This document shows positions 7,704-14,051 of a stretch of DNA of 27,299 nt, in pieces. The DNA is from JACQHJ01 sp038063075 (GTDB lineage Bacteria > Patescibacteriota > Microgenomatia > Levybacterales > UBA12049), in assembly GCA_038063075.1 (NCBI GenBank), contig JBBTVW010000037.1:1-27299 (forward strand), written 5' to 3'. The translations under genes were made by a program, and so were the position numbers. Under the pieces are notes generated by a model. That model did no database searches. It saw nothing but the letters and a program-made list of their open reading frames with translations, and was not told where the DNA came from. The stretch's first letter is position 1. Each line of letters starts with the position of its first letter.

Positions 7704-9803
7704 ATGGCCCAAGATAGACTAAAAACATTAGATAAAGTAAGAAATATTGGAATAATCGCTCACATTGATGCAGGTAAAACTACCACTACAGAGCGTATTC
7801 TCTTCTATACAGGAAAAACATATAAAATTGGAGATATTGATGAAGGTAATACTCAAATGGACTGGATGGAGCAGGAAAAAGAAAGAGGTATTACTATTGT
7901 TAGCGCTGCAACAACCGCATTTTGGAAAGACTACAGAATAAATATTATTGATACCCCAGGACACGTTGATTTTACAGCAGAAGTAGAAAGATCACTTAGA
8001 GTATTAGATGGTGGTATTACCGTTTTAGATGCAGAAGAAGGAGTTCAATCTCAATCTGAAACAGTTTGGAGACAAGCAGATAAATATAAAGTACCAAGGC
8101 TTTGTTTTGTTAATAAAATGGATAAGCTTGGTGCAGATTTTTTGGCGACTGTAAAATCAATTGAAGACAGACTCGGTGCAAATCCTTTAATTATGGTTTT
8201 GCCAATTGGCGTAGAAAACACATTTAGAGGAATAGTTCATTTAATGGAAATGAAGGCATACATTTGGGAAAACGATAATCTTGGTGCAAAATTCCAGGTA
8301 ACAGATATTCCAGAGGAAATGAAGAAAGAGGCAGAAGAGTTTAGGAAAAAACTTATTGAAAAAATCGCAGAAACTGATGACGCACTAACAGAAAAATATC
8401 TAAACGGACAAGAGATAAGCGATGAAGAGTTAAAGGATGCATTAAGAAAAGCAGTTATTGCTTATAAGCTTGTACCAATTTTTGCAGGATCGTCTCTTAG
8501 AAATAAAGGTGTTCAACCACTTTTAGATGCAGTTGTTGATTATCTTCCATCTCCACTTGATGTTGGACACATAAAAGGACTTGATCCAAAAACAGAAGAA
8601 CCAGTAGAAAGATTGCCTGATGCGCATGAGCCATTAGCAGGTCTAGCTTTTAAAATTCAAATTGATCCCCACGTTGGAAAATTAACTTACTTTAGAGTTT
8701 ATTCAGGCACCATCCAAGCTGGTTCATATATTCATAACAGTACAAAAAATGAAACAGAAAGAGTAGGAAGAATTTTACTTATGCATGCAAATCACAGAGA
8801 AGAAATAAAAGAAGCCTATGCAGGTGAAATAGTAGCCTTAGTTGGTCTTAAAGAAACAGCAACAGGAGATACTCTTTGTGATGAAAAAGCTCCAATTGTA
8901 CTTGAAAAAATTACCTTCCCAGACCCAGTTATCTCGCTTGCTATTGAGCCAAAAACAAAAGCAGATCAAGAAAAACTAGGCTTTGCTCTAAAAAGACTTT
9001 CGGAAGAAGATCCAACATTCTCTATTAAAACAAATCATGAAACAAATCAGACAATAATTTCATGTATGGGAGAATTACAACTTGAAGTTATGGTAGATAG
9101 AATGAAAAGAGAGTTTGGAGTTTTGGCAAACGTTGGTGCACCTCAAGTGGCATATAAAGAAACAATTAAACAGGAAGCAAATGGAGAAGGTAAATATATC
9201 AGACAATCTGGAGGAAGAGGGCAATATGGACACTGTTGGCTTAAGGTTGTTCCAAAGGCAAGAGGAGAAGGATTTGAATTTATTGATGCAATTAAGGGTG
9301 GAGCAATTCCAGCAGAGTTTATTAAAGCAATCCAAAAAGGTGTAGATGAAACTTTAGCTAATGGAATACTCTTAGGTTATCCAGTAGTTGATCTTTCAGT
9401 TACAGTATATGATGGTTCATATCATGATGTTGATTCTTCTGAAGTAGCCTTTAAAATTGCAGCATCACAAGCTTTACAAGCAGCTTCTAGAAAAGCAGAA
9501 ATGTCACTTCTTGAGCCTATTATGAAAGTTGAAGTTACAACTCCAGGAGAATTTATGGGAGACATAATTGGAGATTTGTCTTCAAAGAGAGCTCAAATTT
9601 CTGGAACTGAAGAAAGAGGAAAGGCGACTATTATTTTAGCTATGGTTCCACTTGCCGAGCTTTCAGGTTATGTTACAACTTTAAGATCTATGTCAAAAGG
9701 TAGAGCTAATGCGTATATTGAGCCATCACACTATGAAGAAGTGCCAAGGAATATTGTTGAACAAATGCTTGCAAAGTCTACATTCACCGGAAGAGTTGAG
9801 TAA
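7704..9803 (+). CDS. fusA: elongation factor G
   Basis: Translation elongation factor G (699 residues), the GTPase that drives ribosomal translocation. The G1 motif is AHIDAGKTTT (residues 19-28), followed by RGITI, DTPGH and NKMD. Domain II follows, then domain III with GELQLEVMVDRMKREF, where most family members have His in place of the Gln. The IV-V region includes GGAIPAEFI and the switch-like ending of domain V. Length is normal. No Shine-Dalgarno stands at the usual distance; the GGGAG upstream is part of the leader hairpin and is 18 bases away. It is followed tail to tail, with 1 base between, by a minus-strand gene, so fusA is probably a monocistronic unit here and is not co-transcribed with rpsLG or tuf. 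Confidence 0.98.
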   Translation: MAQDRLKTLDKVRNIGIIAHIDAGKTTTTERILFYTGKTYKIGDIDEGNTQMDWMEQEKERGITIVSAATTAFWKDYRINIIDTPGHVDFTAEVERSLRVLDGGITVLDAEEGVQSQSETVWRQADKYKVPRLCFVNKMDKLGADFLATVKSIEDRLGANPLIMVLPIGVENTFRGIVHLMEMKAYIWENDNLGAKFQVTDIPEEMKKEAEEFRKKLIEKIAETDDALTEKYLNGQEISDEELKDALRKAVIAYKLVPIFAGSSLRNKGVQPLLDAVVDYLPSPLDVGHIKGLDPKTEEPVERLPDAHEPLAGLAFKIQIDPHVGKLTYFRVYSGTIQAGSYIHNSTKNETERVGRILLMHANHREEIKEAYAGEIVALVGLKETATGDTLCDEKAPIVLEKITFPDPVISLAIEPKTKADQEKLGFALKRLSEEDPTFSIKTNHETNQTIISCMGELQLEVMVDRMKREFGVLANVGAPQVAYKETIKQEANGEGKYIRQSGGRGQYGHCWLKVVPKARGEGFEFIDAIKGGAIPAEFIKAIQKGVDETLANGILLGYPVVDLSVTVYDGSYHDVDSSEVAFKIAASQALQAASRKAEMSLLEPIMKVEVTTPGEFMGDIIGDLSSKRAQISGTEERGKATIILAMVPLAELSGYVTTLRSMSKGRANAYIEPSHYEEVPRNIVEQMLAKSTFTGRVE

Positions 9804-9804
9804 A

Positions 9805-10299
9805 TTAATATCTTAAGCTAAACCTTGACATACCCGTATTAACTGATGCTTCCCTTTGATGTTCTTGTATTGCCGCAAGTTGTGAATTAAAGTCAGCCTC
9901 AACTAAGGCATCATCTTTTGAGCCATTTAATATAATCTGATGGTTATCTTTCATCCACTGTCTTACAGATCGATTATCTCCGTTTTTCTTTAGATGTGCG
10001 CCTTTAGTTTTGAGATATTCATATACCCATTTTGGGCTAGATTTAACTTGCACCCAAACAAGATCCATAGGTGATCCATCTGCAAGATGGACTGTTAAAT
10101 CACGTCCAAATCTGTCTTGATGTCGATCTTTTGGATTTACTATGACAACTTTTACAGTATCTAGGCCTAAGAGTATAGAAGCAACTCTATGTTGCATAAG
10201 TCTTCCTCGTTCGTTGTCTCCTAATGATCGTGGGAAGAAAGTAGTTCTTAGTCGTTGTATTGGTCTATTTGTAGCAAGCTCTAGGGCTGGTACTGCCAT
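9805..10299 (-). CDS. putative PD-(D/E)XK-like nuclease-fold protein
   Basis: A 164-residue protein of unknown family. The middle shows FGRDLTVHL (D67) followed by VWVQVKSS (Q84-V85-K86). Together with E30 in an N-terminal helix this matches the spacing of the PD-(D/E)XK nuclease core, with a Q-x-K variant of the second half-motif. This is motif reading only; there is no close family match I can name. Codon use includes more CGA arginine codons than the ribosomal genes. The ATG lies 9 bases after a candidate -10 on the minus strand, so the mRNA would be almost leaderless. It is transcribed divergently from the next gene across a symmetric intergenic region. It could act in DNA repair, or in defence against foreign DNA; neither is shown. 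Confidence 0.75.
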   Translation of the reverse strand: MAVPALELATNRPIQRLRTTFFPRSLGDNERGRLMQHRVASILLGLDTVKVVIVNPKDRHQDRFGRDLTVHLADGSPMDLVWVQVKSSPKWVYEYLKTKGAHLKKNGDNRSVRQWMKDNHQIILNGSKDDALVEADFNSQLAAIQEHQREASVNTGMSRFSLRY

Positions 10300-10308
10300 C
10301 TATCTTTA

Positions 10309-10337
10309 TTGTTAACTAGATTGTAATTTTTTGTCAA
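10309..10337 (-). promoter_or_regulatory. minus-strand promoter of the nuclease-like gene
   Basis: Read on the minus strand, a consensus TTGACA (10332-10337), a 17-base spacer and TAACAA (10309-10314), a weak -10. It ends 9 bases before the ATG. A second possible -10, TACAAT, lies within the spacer but lacks a good -35. Confidence 0.45.
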
Positions 10338-10367
10338 TAGATAAAGTTACAATTGCTCTTATTGACA
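10320..10367. repeat. interleaved inverted repeats between divergent genes
   Basis: Two perfect inverted repeats interleave: ATTGTAA (10320-10326) with TTACAAT (10347-10353), and TGTCAATA (10332-10339) with TATTGACA (10360-10367). The second pair contains the -35 hexamers of the two divergent promoters. This may be shared control of both genes, or partly chance in AT-rich DNA. Confidence 0.5.
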
Positions 10368-10390
10368 GCTAATTATTTTGAGAATATAAT
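10362..10390 (+). promoter_or_regulatory. perfect consensus promoter
   Basis: TTGACA (10362-10367), exactly 17 bases, TATAAT (10385-10390). The predicted start is near 10397, only about 3 bases before the ATG at 10400. It is the strongest match to the sigma-70 consensus in the window. Confidence 0.85.
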
Positions 10391-10398
10391 CTCAAAAT
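10375..10398. promoter_or_regulatory. palindromic operator candidate over the -10
   Basis: ATTTTGAGA (10375-10383), 6-base spacer, TCTCAAAAT (10390-10398): a perfect 9-base inverted repeat that encloses the -10 box. Because transcription should begin near 10397 it is not in the RNA, so a DNA-binding repressor site is the natural reading. The regulator is unknown. Confidence 0.6.
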
Positions 10399-10399
10399 T

Positions 10400-10768
10400 A
10401 TGAGAAGCTCAATTGAGGTAGATATTTTGCATCCATTTATGTTTTTACAGTGGCGTAAGCATAAGGGTACAAATCAGGGCTTAAGGAGATATTCATTTGT
10501 TCAGCCACAAAATAGAGGCCTAGAGGAGGAGATAGTTTTTCATCAAAAAGTTGATAAAAAAGAAGTAGGCGTAGTGAGAAAAATTTCTTTACCACTTCAA
10601 GTTGAAGGTAGAACAATGAATGTGACATCAGATGTGCATGTTGGAACTATTAGAAAAGGGCAATCATGCCTTGTTGCCATCAATTACTTACCGGTTGATG
10701 CAAAACCAGCTAATGATAATCCACAAGGATATTACCCTTCAGTATTTAGAGTAACCAATACAAGATAA
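10400..10768 (+). CDS. hypothetical protein, 122 aa
   Basis: Unrecognised small soluble protein with no signal peptide or membrane helix. It looks beta-rich in its second half (segments such as VVRKISLPLQV and HVGTIRKGQSCLVAINYL) and has a basic N-terminal third with aromatic residues. The start is fixed by the consensus promoter, which leaves about 3 bases of leader, so it is probably a leaderless mRNA. It is divergent from the nuclease-like gene and convergent, with 5 bases between stops, with the DUF378-like gene. A palindromic operator over the promoter suggests tight repression. Whether it is itself the regulator cannot be told from the sequence; I see no helix-turn-helix. Confidence 0.75.
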   Translation: MRSSIEVDILHPFMFLQWRKHKGTNQGLRRYSFVQPQNRGLEEEIVFHQKVDKKEVGVVRKISLPLQVEGRTMNVTSDVHVGTIRKGQSCLVAINYLPVDAKPANDNPQGYYPSVFRVTNTR

Positions 10769-10773
10769 TAGTA

Positions 10774-10989
10774 TTATTTGCTCATTTTGGTATACCAATC
10801 CCAAAGAAGCCAAAGTCCGGAAAGGCCAACCAAAACATAGACTAAATTGGCAACAACTGGCCAGCTTCCAAGGAGCATCTGAACCAAATTCCAATCAGAA
10901 TATCCCATTAAAGCACCAAGTCCAACTAGTCCCCAGTTTACAGCTCCAACGACTACTAAAAGTGTTGCAACTAAACCTAAGTTTTTCAT
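10774..10989 (-). CDS. DUF378-like small membrane protein
   Basis: A 71-residue membrane protein with two hydrophobic helices, one near residues 4-26 and one near 43-62. The GAVNWGLVGLG motif after the first helix and the VYVLVGLSGL segment in the second are typical of the DUF378 (YuzA-like) family. No function is established. The ATG at 10989 is preferred over a GTG nine bases upstream, because that GTG is part of the G-rich Shine-Dalgarno (GAGAGGGGTGAG on the minus strand), which sits about 5 bases before the ATG. It is one of the few genes of the island with a real 5' leader and ribosome-binding site. Confidence 0.85.
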   Translation of the reverse strand: MKNLGLVATLLVVVGAVNWGLVGLGALMGYSDWNLVQMLLGSWPVVANLVYVLVGLSGLWLLWDWYTKMSK

Positions 10990-11030
10990 ATATCTCACCC
11001 CTCTCCGGTAAGAAGACTTAACCTAGTTAA

Positions 11031-11059
11031 ATCATTAGTTATTTATTAAAGATTGTCAA
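11031..11059 (-). promoter_or_regulatory. promoter of the DUF378-like gene
   Basis: Read on the minus strand, consensus TTGACA (11054-11059), 17 bases, AATGAT (11031-11036), a moderate -10. The predicted leader of about 35 bases contains the G-rich ribosome-binding site. It is back to back with the plus-strand promoter at 11081-11109. Confidence 0.5.
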
Positions 11060-11080
11060 GTTTTGGTCTCAAAAAACATC

Positions 11081-11109
11081 TAGACATTTTATTTTTTAAA
11101 TTATATACT
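11081..11109 (+). promoter_or_regulatory. promoter of the 184-aa orphan gene
   Basis: TAGACA (11081-11086), 17 bases, TATACT (11104-11109). The expected start, 7 bases after the -10, is the G of GTG at 11116, so this decides the start codon of the gene as leaderless. Confidence 0.65.
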
Positions 11110-11115
11110 CCGCTT

Positions 11116-11670
11116 GTGAGGCAGGAAGATGATAAACCTTCATTTGAGGGATATATTTTAGGTATTGCAGATGCAGAGCCTGATCCAAATGATTTTTCTT
11201 TAGAAATAGAGTTATCTGGGGTTAGAGCTGATGTAGCGCAAACTATTTTCTCACAAGAAGTACTTACAGCTTTAACATTAGAGGATACTCAATCTGAGGT
11301 AGCTGACCCAAAATATAAAAAACTCAGCGAGCAAGAACAACTTGCGTTAGGAATATTGCCTCATGCACCAAGAAAACACTATAGTCCTATTGAAAGAGGC
11401 GAATATGTTTTTATCTTACATGAAGTTTTAGCAGGCGTATTGCAGTTTGAAACAGCTAGAGTTGAAAAGCCACAAATTGTAGATTTAATTACGGTTACAA
11501 ACGAATTAATTGAGGTTAATACGACTGATAGGAGTGCGAAAAATCCTAACAGACCTATTAGATCAATTTATAATAATACTGCTGCACTTTTATTAGTCCG
11601 TCAAAGATTACAAGCTTTTAAAACTGTTCCACAAGGTCAGCCACAAGTTTTAGCCAAAACTAGTGTATAA
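11116..11670 (+). CDS. hypothetical protein, 184 aa, leaderless GTG start
   Basis: Unrecognised, acidic, soluble protein. The N-terminal half is acidic (around ADAEPDPNDFSLEIELSG), a central segment KLSEQEQLALGILPHAPRKH follows, and the C-terminal part is predicted helical. The frame is open back to a stop at 11047 and a TTG at 11053 could start a longer form. However, a good promoter runs through that region and points to the GTG at 11116 as the first transcribed codon. The next gene begins 7 bases after the stop, so the two are probably linked. Function is unknown. Confidence 0.7.
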   Translation: MRQEDDKPSFEGYILGIADAEPDPNDFSLEIELSGVRADVAQTIFSQEVLTALTLEDTQSEVADPKYKKLSEQEQLALGILPHAPRKHYSPIERGEYVFILHEVLAGVLQFETARVEKPQIVDLITVTNELIEVNTTDRSAKNPNRPIRSIYNNTAALLLVRQRLQAFKTVPQGQPQVLAKTSV

Positions 11671-11671
11671 T
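11666..11671 (+). promoter_or_regulatory. possible -10 box of the MazG-like gene
   Basis: TATAAT overlaps the stop codon of the previous gene and ends 6 bases before the next ATG, the leaderless spacing seen elsewhere in this island. No convincing -35 is present, so co-transcription from upstream is equally likely. Confidence 0.3.
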
Positions 11672-11677
11672 AACAAG

Positions 11678-12007
11678 ATGATAAAAAAGCCTCAATCACC
11701 ATTTGGTTATTATTTCAATTACCTAGATAAAGTAGATAAAGATGTAAAAGATACTAAGGAATTTGGTTCTATGTTAATTTTAGGCATGGTTGAAGAGCTT
11801 GGTGAAATGAGTAGGGCTTATCTTGCAAAACATGGTAGAAAGCCAAGAAATATTGCAGCTCAACAAGATGAGGCTTACGAAAGAGAATTAGGAGATCTTT
11901 TGGTATCTGTTCTTAGGTTAGCAAGGATTAAAGATATAGATTTGGATGATGCCTTAATGTACTCCTTAAGAAAAATAGAAAAAAGAAAAAATAATCCTAA
12001 AAGATAA
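11678..12007 (+). CDS. MazG-like nucleotide pyrophosphohydrolase
   Basis: A 109-residue all-alpha NTP pyrophosphohydrolase of the MazG/dUTPase superfamily. The metal-binding signature EExxE...ExxD is complete: E39, E40, E43 and then E70, D73, with the usual spacing. Such enzymes split NTPs or dNTPs to the monophosphate and pyrophosphate and are thought to clean the nucleotide pool; the substrate cannot be told here. The ATG at 11678 is chosen over an upstream GTG (11663) that overlaps the previous gene, because a TATAAT lies just upstream and the frame-specific similarity begins after it. It is 7 bases downstream of the 184-aa orphan. Confidence 0.85.
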   Translation: MIKKPQSPFGYYFNYLDKVDKDVKDTKEFGSMLILGMVEELGEMSRAYLAKHGRKPRNIAAQQDEAYERELGDLLVSVLRLARIKDIDLDDALMYSLRKIEKRKNNPKR

Positions 12008-12016
12008 GTTTTAAAC

Positions 12017-12045
12017 TTGATTTATGCCTCTTATTTAGATATACC
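12017..12045 (+). promoter_or_regulatory. promoter of the small membrane protein gene
   Basis: TTGATT (12017-12022), 17 bases, TATACC (12040-12045). It ends 10 bases before the ATG at 12056, so the leader would be about 4 bases. Confidence 0.5.
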
Positions 12046-12055
12046 CCCAAAACTT

Positions 12056-12280
12056 ATGAGCCTAACTCAAATAATTTTTAAAGTTATAACTTATATTTTA
12101 CTTTCCCTTGCCTTTCTTGGTATCTTTTTATTACTTACAACATACTTAAGAAATCAGGCTATAAATGATTGTGCAAAAATATCAAAATATACAAAGCAAG
12201 TTATTGAAGACAGCGCAACTGTTGAATACCCAGTTAATGATTTTTATACCCAGTGTTTGAAAGATAAGGGGATAAGGTAA
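12056..12280 (+). CDS. small single-span membrane protein
   Basis: A 74-residue protein with one hydrophobic helix (about residues 10-30), followed by a charged domain of about 40 residues with two cysteines (C39, C67) that could pair if that part is outside the cell. No family is recognised. An upstream in-frame TTG (12017) exists but lies inside the -35 box of a reasonable promoter, so the ATG at 12056 is preferred; the mRNA would be nearly leaderless. It ends 10 bases before the tuf promoter, closing the island between fusA and tuf. Confidence 0.65.
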   Translation: MSLTQIIFKVITYILLSLAFLGIFLLLTTYLRNQAINDCAKISKYTKQVIEDSATVEYPVNDFYTQCLKDKGIR

Positions 12281-12290
12281 TTTTACCCTC

Positions 12291-12319
12291 TTGACGAGAT
12301 AAAAATATTGGTGTATATT
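12291..12319 (+). promoter_or_regulatory. tuf promoter
   Basis: TTGACG (12291-12296), 17 bases, TATATT (12314-12319). The predicted start is near 12326, giving a leader of about 30 bases for tuf. Confidence 0.75.
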
Positions 12320-12324
12320 AGCTT

Positions 12325-12349
12325 TAACCTTAAACGGGTTATTTTTTTT
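12325..12349 (+). promoter_or_regulatory. 5'-proximal hairpin plus U8 tract in the tuf leader
   Basis: TAACCT (12325-12330) can pair with GGGTTA (12336-12341) around a 5-base loop, with one G-U pair. Eight T follow (12342-12349), then 6 bases to the ATG. It resembles a terminator, yet it lies after the tuf promoter at the very start of the RNA. It may be a 5' stabiliser, an initiation control element, or a terminator for read-through from upstream. Confidence 0.5.
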
Positions 12350-12355
12350 GCTAAT

Positions 12356-13537
12356 ATGGCTGATACTTATTCAAGAACAAAACCACATGTAAATATAGGA
12401 ACCATTGGTCACGTAGACCATGGTAAGACAACGCTAACCGCAGCTATTGCTACTGTTTTATCAAAGACAGGTGGAGCAAAGGCAATGAAGTATGAAGATA
12501 TTGATAATGCCCCAGAAGAAAAAGCAAGAGGCGTCACGATTAACATTACCCACGTAGAATATGAAACAGAAAAAAGACACTATGCACACATTGATGCACC
12601 AGGACACGCAGATTACATTAAGAACATGATTACAGGAGCCGCTCAAATGGACGGCGCAATCCTCGTAGTCTCAGCCCCAGATGGTCCAATGCCACAAACA
12701 AGAGAACATATCCTTCTAGCCAGACAAGTACAAGTACCATCAGTCGTAGTTTTCCTTAACAAATGCGATATGGTTCAAGATGCAGAACTTTTAGACTTAG
12801 TAGAAATGGAAGTAAGAGAGTTATTAACAAAATATCAATATCCTGGAAATGAAGTACCAATTATAAGAGGATCAGCACTCAAAGCTTTAGAAGGTGACGC
12901 AGAAGCAGAAAAACAAATTCATGCATTAATGGATGCAGTTGATAGCTATATTCCAACACCAGTTAGAGATACAGAAAAACCATTCCTTATGCCTATTGAA
13001 GATGTTTTCTCAATCAAAGGAAGAGGAACAGTTGTAACAGGAAGAATCGAAAGAGGCAAGGTTAAAGTAAACGAACCAGTAGAAATCGTAGGAATTAGAC
13101 CAACAAAGCAATCAGTTGTAACAGGTGTTGAAATGTTTAAAAAGTCCCTAGATGAAGGACAAGCAGGAGACAACGTTGGAATACTTTTAAGAGGAGTAGA
13201 AAAAGATGATGTAGAAAGAGGACAAGTAATTGCAAAACCAGGCTCAATTACGCCTCACAAAGAGTTTGAAGCAGAAGTTTATATCTTAACAAAAGAAGAA
13301 GGTGGACGTCATACACCATTCTTTACAGGCTACAGACCACAATTCTTTATCAAAACAACCGATATTACAGGTGAAGCAACACTTCCATCTGGAGTAGAAA
13401 TGGTAATGCCTGGAGATAACGCAAAAATGACTGTTAAACTTATCGTCCCTGTAGCAATGGAAGAAGGACTCAGATTTGCAGTCAGAGAAGGTGGAAAAAC
13501 AGTTGGAGCAGGTGTTATTTCAAAAATAATTGCCTAA
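12356..13537 (+). CDS. tuf: elongation factor Tu
   Basis: EF-Tu (393 residues), the GTPase that delivers aminoacyl-tRNA to the ribosome. The G1 loop is GHVDHGKT (residues 18-25), then RGVTI, DAPGH with catalytic H84, NKCDM and GSALKAL. In the G3 motif the usual Cys of DCPGH is Ala. Domains II and III are complete, ending in RFAVREGGKTVGAGVISKI. The frame is open further upstream, but the ATG at 12356 is chosen because the protein family starts there and the region before it holds the promoter and leader. There is no Shine-Dalgarno before the start. The codons look optimised, as expected for a very highly expressed gene. Confidence 0.98.
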   Translation: MADTYSRTKPHVNIGTIGHVDHGKTTLTAAIATVLSKTGGAKAMKYEDIDNAPEEKARGVTINITHVEYETEKRHYAHIDAPGHADYIKNMITGAAQMDGAILVVSAPDGPMPQTREHILLARQVQVPSVVVFLNKCDMVQDAELLDLVEMEVRELLTKYQYPGNEVPIIRGSALKALEGDAEAEKQIHALMDAVDSYIPTPVRDTEKPFLMPIEDVFSIKGRGTVVTGRIERGKVKVNEPVEIVGIRPTKQSVVTGVEMFKKSLDEGQAGDNVGILLRGVEKDDVERGQVIAKPGSITPHKEFEAEVYILTKEEGGRHTPFFTGYRPQFFIKTTDITGEATLPSGVEMVMPGDNAKMTVKLIVPVAMEEGLRFAVREGGKTVGAGVISKIIA

Positions 13538-13591
13538 GACCACAAATTCTGCCTCTTTTAAAATAAGCTCTTTGATTTATTTATAAAATAT

Positions 13592-13900
13592 ATGCCAAAA
13601 GGAAGAATTAGAGTAAGACTAAAAAGTTACGACGCTAGAGTCATAGACTCTACTTGTCAGCAAATTTTAGATACGGCGATAAGAACCGGAGCTAAAGTTG
13701 TTGGTCCAATACCACTTCCATCACAAAGAAGCGTATATGCAGTAAATAAATCAACCTTCATAGATAAAAACGCCAGAGATCATTTCGAAATTAAAGTTCA
13801 TAAAAGACTTATTGATATTGTTTCTCCTACAGAAAAAACAATTGATTCACTAACCCATCTTGAGCTTCCAGCAGGTGTAAACATCGAAATTAGAATGTAA
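13592..13900 (+). CDS. rpsJ: 30S ribosomal protein uS10
   Basis: Ribosomal protein S10 (102 residues), part of the 30S head; in other bacteria it also acts with NusB in antitermination. The core IRVRLKSYDARVID, GPIPLPS and the region FEIKVHKRLIDI are clear. It follows tuf after 54 bases with no obvious promoter, so it is probably co-transcribed with tuf. Unusually, rplC does not follow directly: a regulated racemase gene and two leader regions intervene, so the S10 operon is split after its first gene. Confidence 0.97.
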   Translation: MPKGRIRVRLKSYDARVIDSTCQQILDTAIRTGAKVVGPIPLPSQRSVYAVNKSTFIDKNARDHFEIKVHKRLIDIVSPTEKTIDSLTHLELPAGVNIEIRM

Positions 13901-13901
13901 T

Positions 13902-13932
13902 TTGGCTTCCAATCCTCAAATTGTGATATAAT
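13902..13932 (+). promoter_or_regulatory. promoter of the racemase leader
   Basis: TATAAT (13927-13932) preceded by TGA, an extended -10. TTGGCT at 13902-13907 is a possible -35 with a long 19-base spacer. The predicted start falls on or next to the A of the leader ORF ATG at 13939. Confidence 0.65.
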
Positions 13933-13938
13933 ATCGGT

Positions 13939-14007
13939 ATGAAATCAGTACAAAACAATTGGTATTACAGATTTCCTCTTAAGGGAGGCGATTTTGTCGT
14001 AGTCTAA
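13939..14007 (+). CDS. aromatic-rich leader peptide, 22 aa
   Basis: A 22-codon ORF starts at or next to the predicted transcription start. Its eighth to twelfth codons read Trp-Tyr-Tyr-Arg-Phe, with another Phe near the end, and it stops with TAA at 14005-14007. The ORF overlaps the first strand of a pair of competing hairpins whose last member is a strong terminator, as in attenuators of aromatic amino acid genes. By that analogy, a ribosome held at 13960-13974 would leave 13983-13989 free to form the antiterminator. A ribosome reaching the stop would cover or disturb it and allow termination. The peptide itself need have no function. No translation evidence beyond the layout. Confidence 0.6.
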   Translation: MKSVQNNWYYRFPLKGGDFVVV

Positions 14008-14035
14008 AATAGTTTTGTAATCGACATAGCCTCCC
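13983..14035 (+). promoter_or_regulatory. antiterminator hairpin of the racemase leader
   Basis: GGGAGGC (13983-13989) is the exact complement of GCCTCCC (14029-14035), and TGTCG (13995-13999) of CGACA (14022-14026), giving one long interrupted stem. The 3' arm is the same CCTCCC that forms the 5' arm of the terminator, so the two are mutually exclusive. CCTC at 13975-13978 can in turn pair with GAGG at 13985-13988, a possible protector of the first arm. Confidence 0.65.
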
Positions 14036-14051
14036 AATGGGAGGTTTTTTT
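14030..14051 (+). terminator. intrinsic terminator in the racemase leader
   Basis: CCTCCC (14030-14035), 3-base loop, GGGAGG (14039-14044), then seven T (14045-14051). A GC-only stem of this strength stands out in such AT-rich DNA. It lies 18 bases before the racemase start codon. Confidence 0.75.

Noticed and set aside
10755..10780. ATAATA-G-TATTAT palindrome between convergent stops
   Set aside because: Short, pure A/T and without a T-run of use; probably a by-product of two facing stop codons.
11053..11115. TTG start for the 184-aa orphan
   Set aside because: The region holds a well-spaced promoter whose start coincides with the GTG at 11116.
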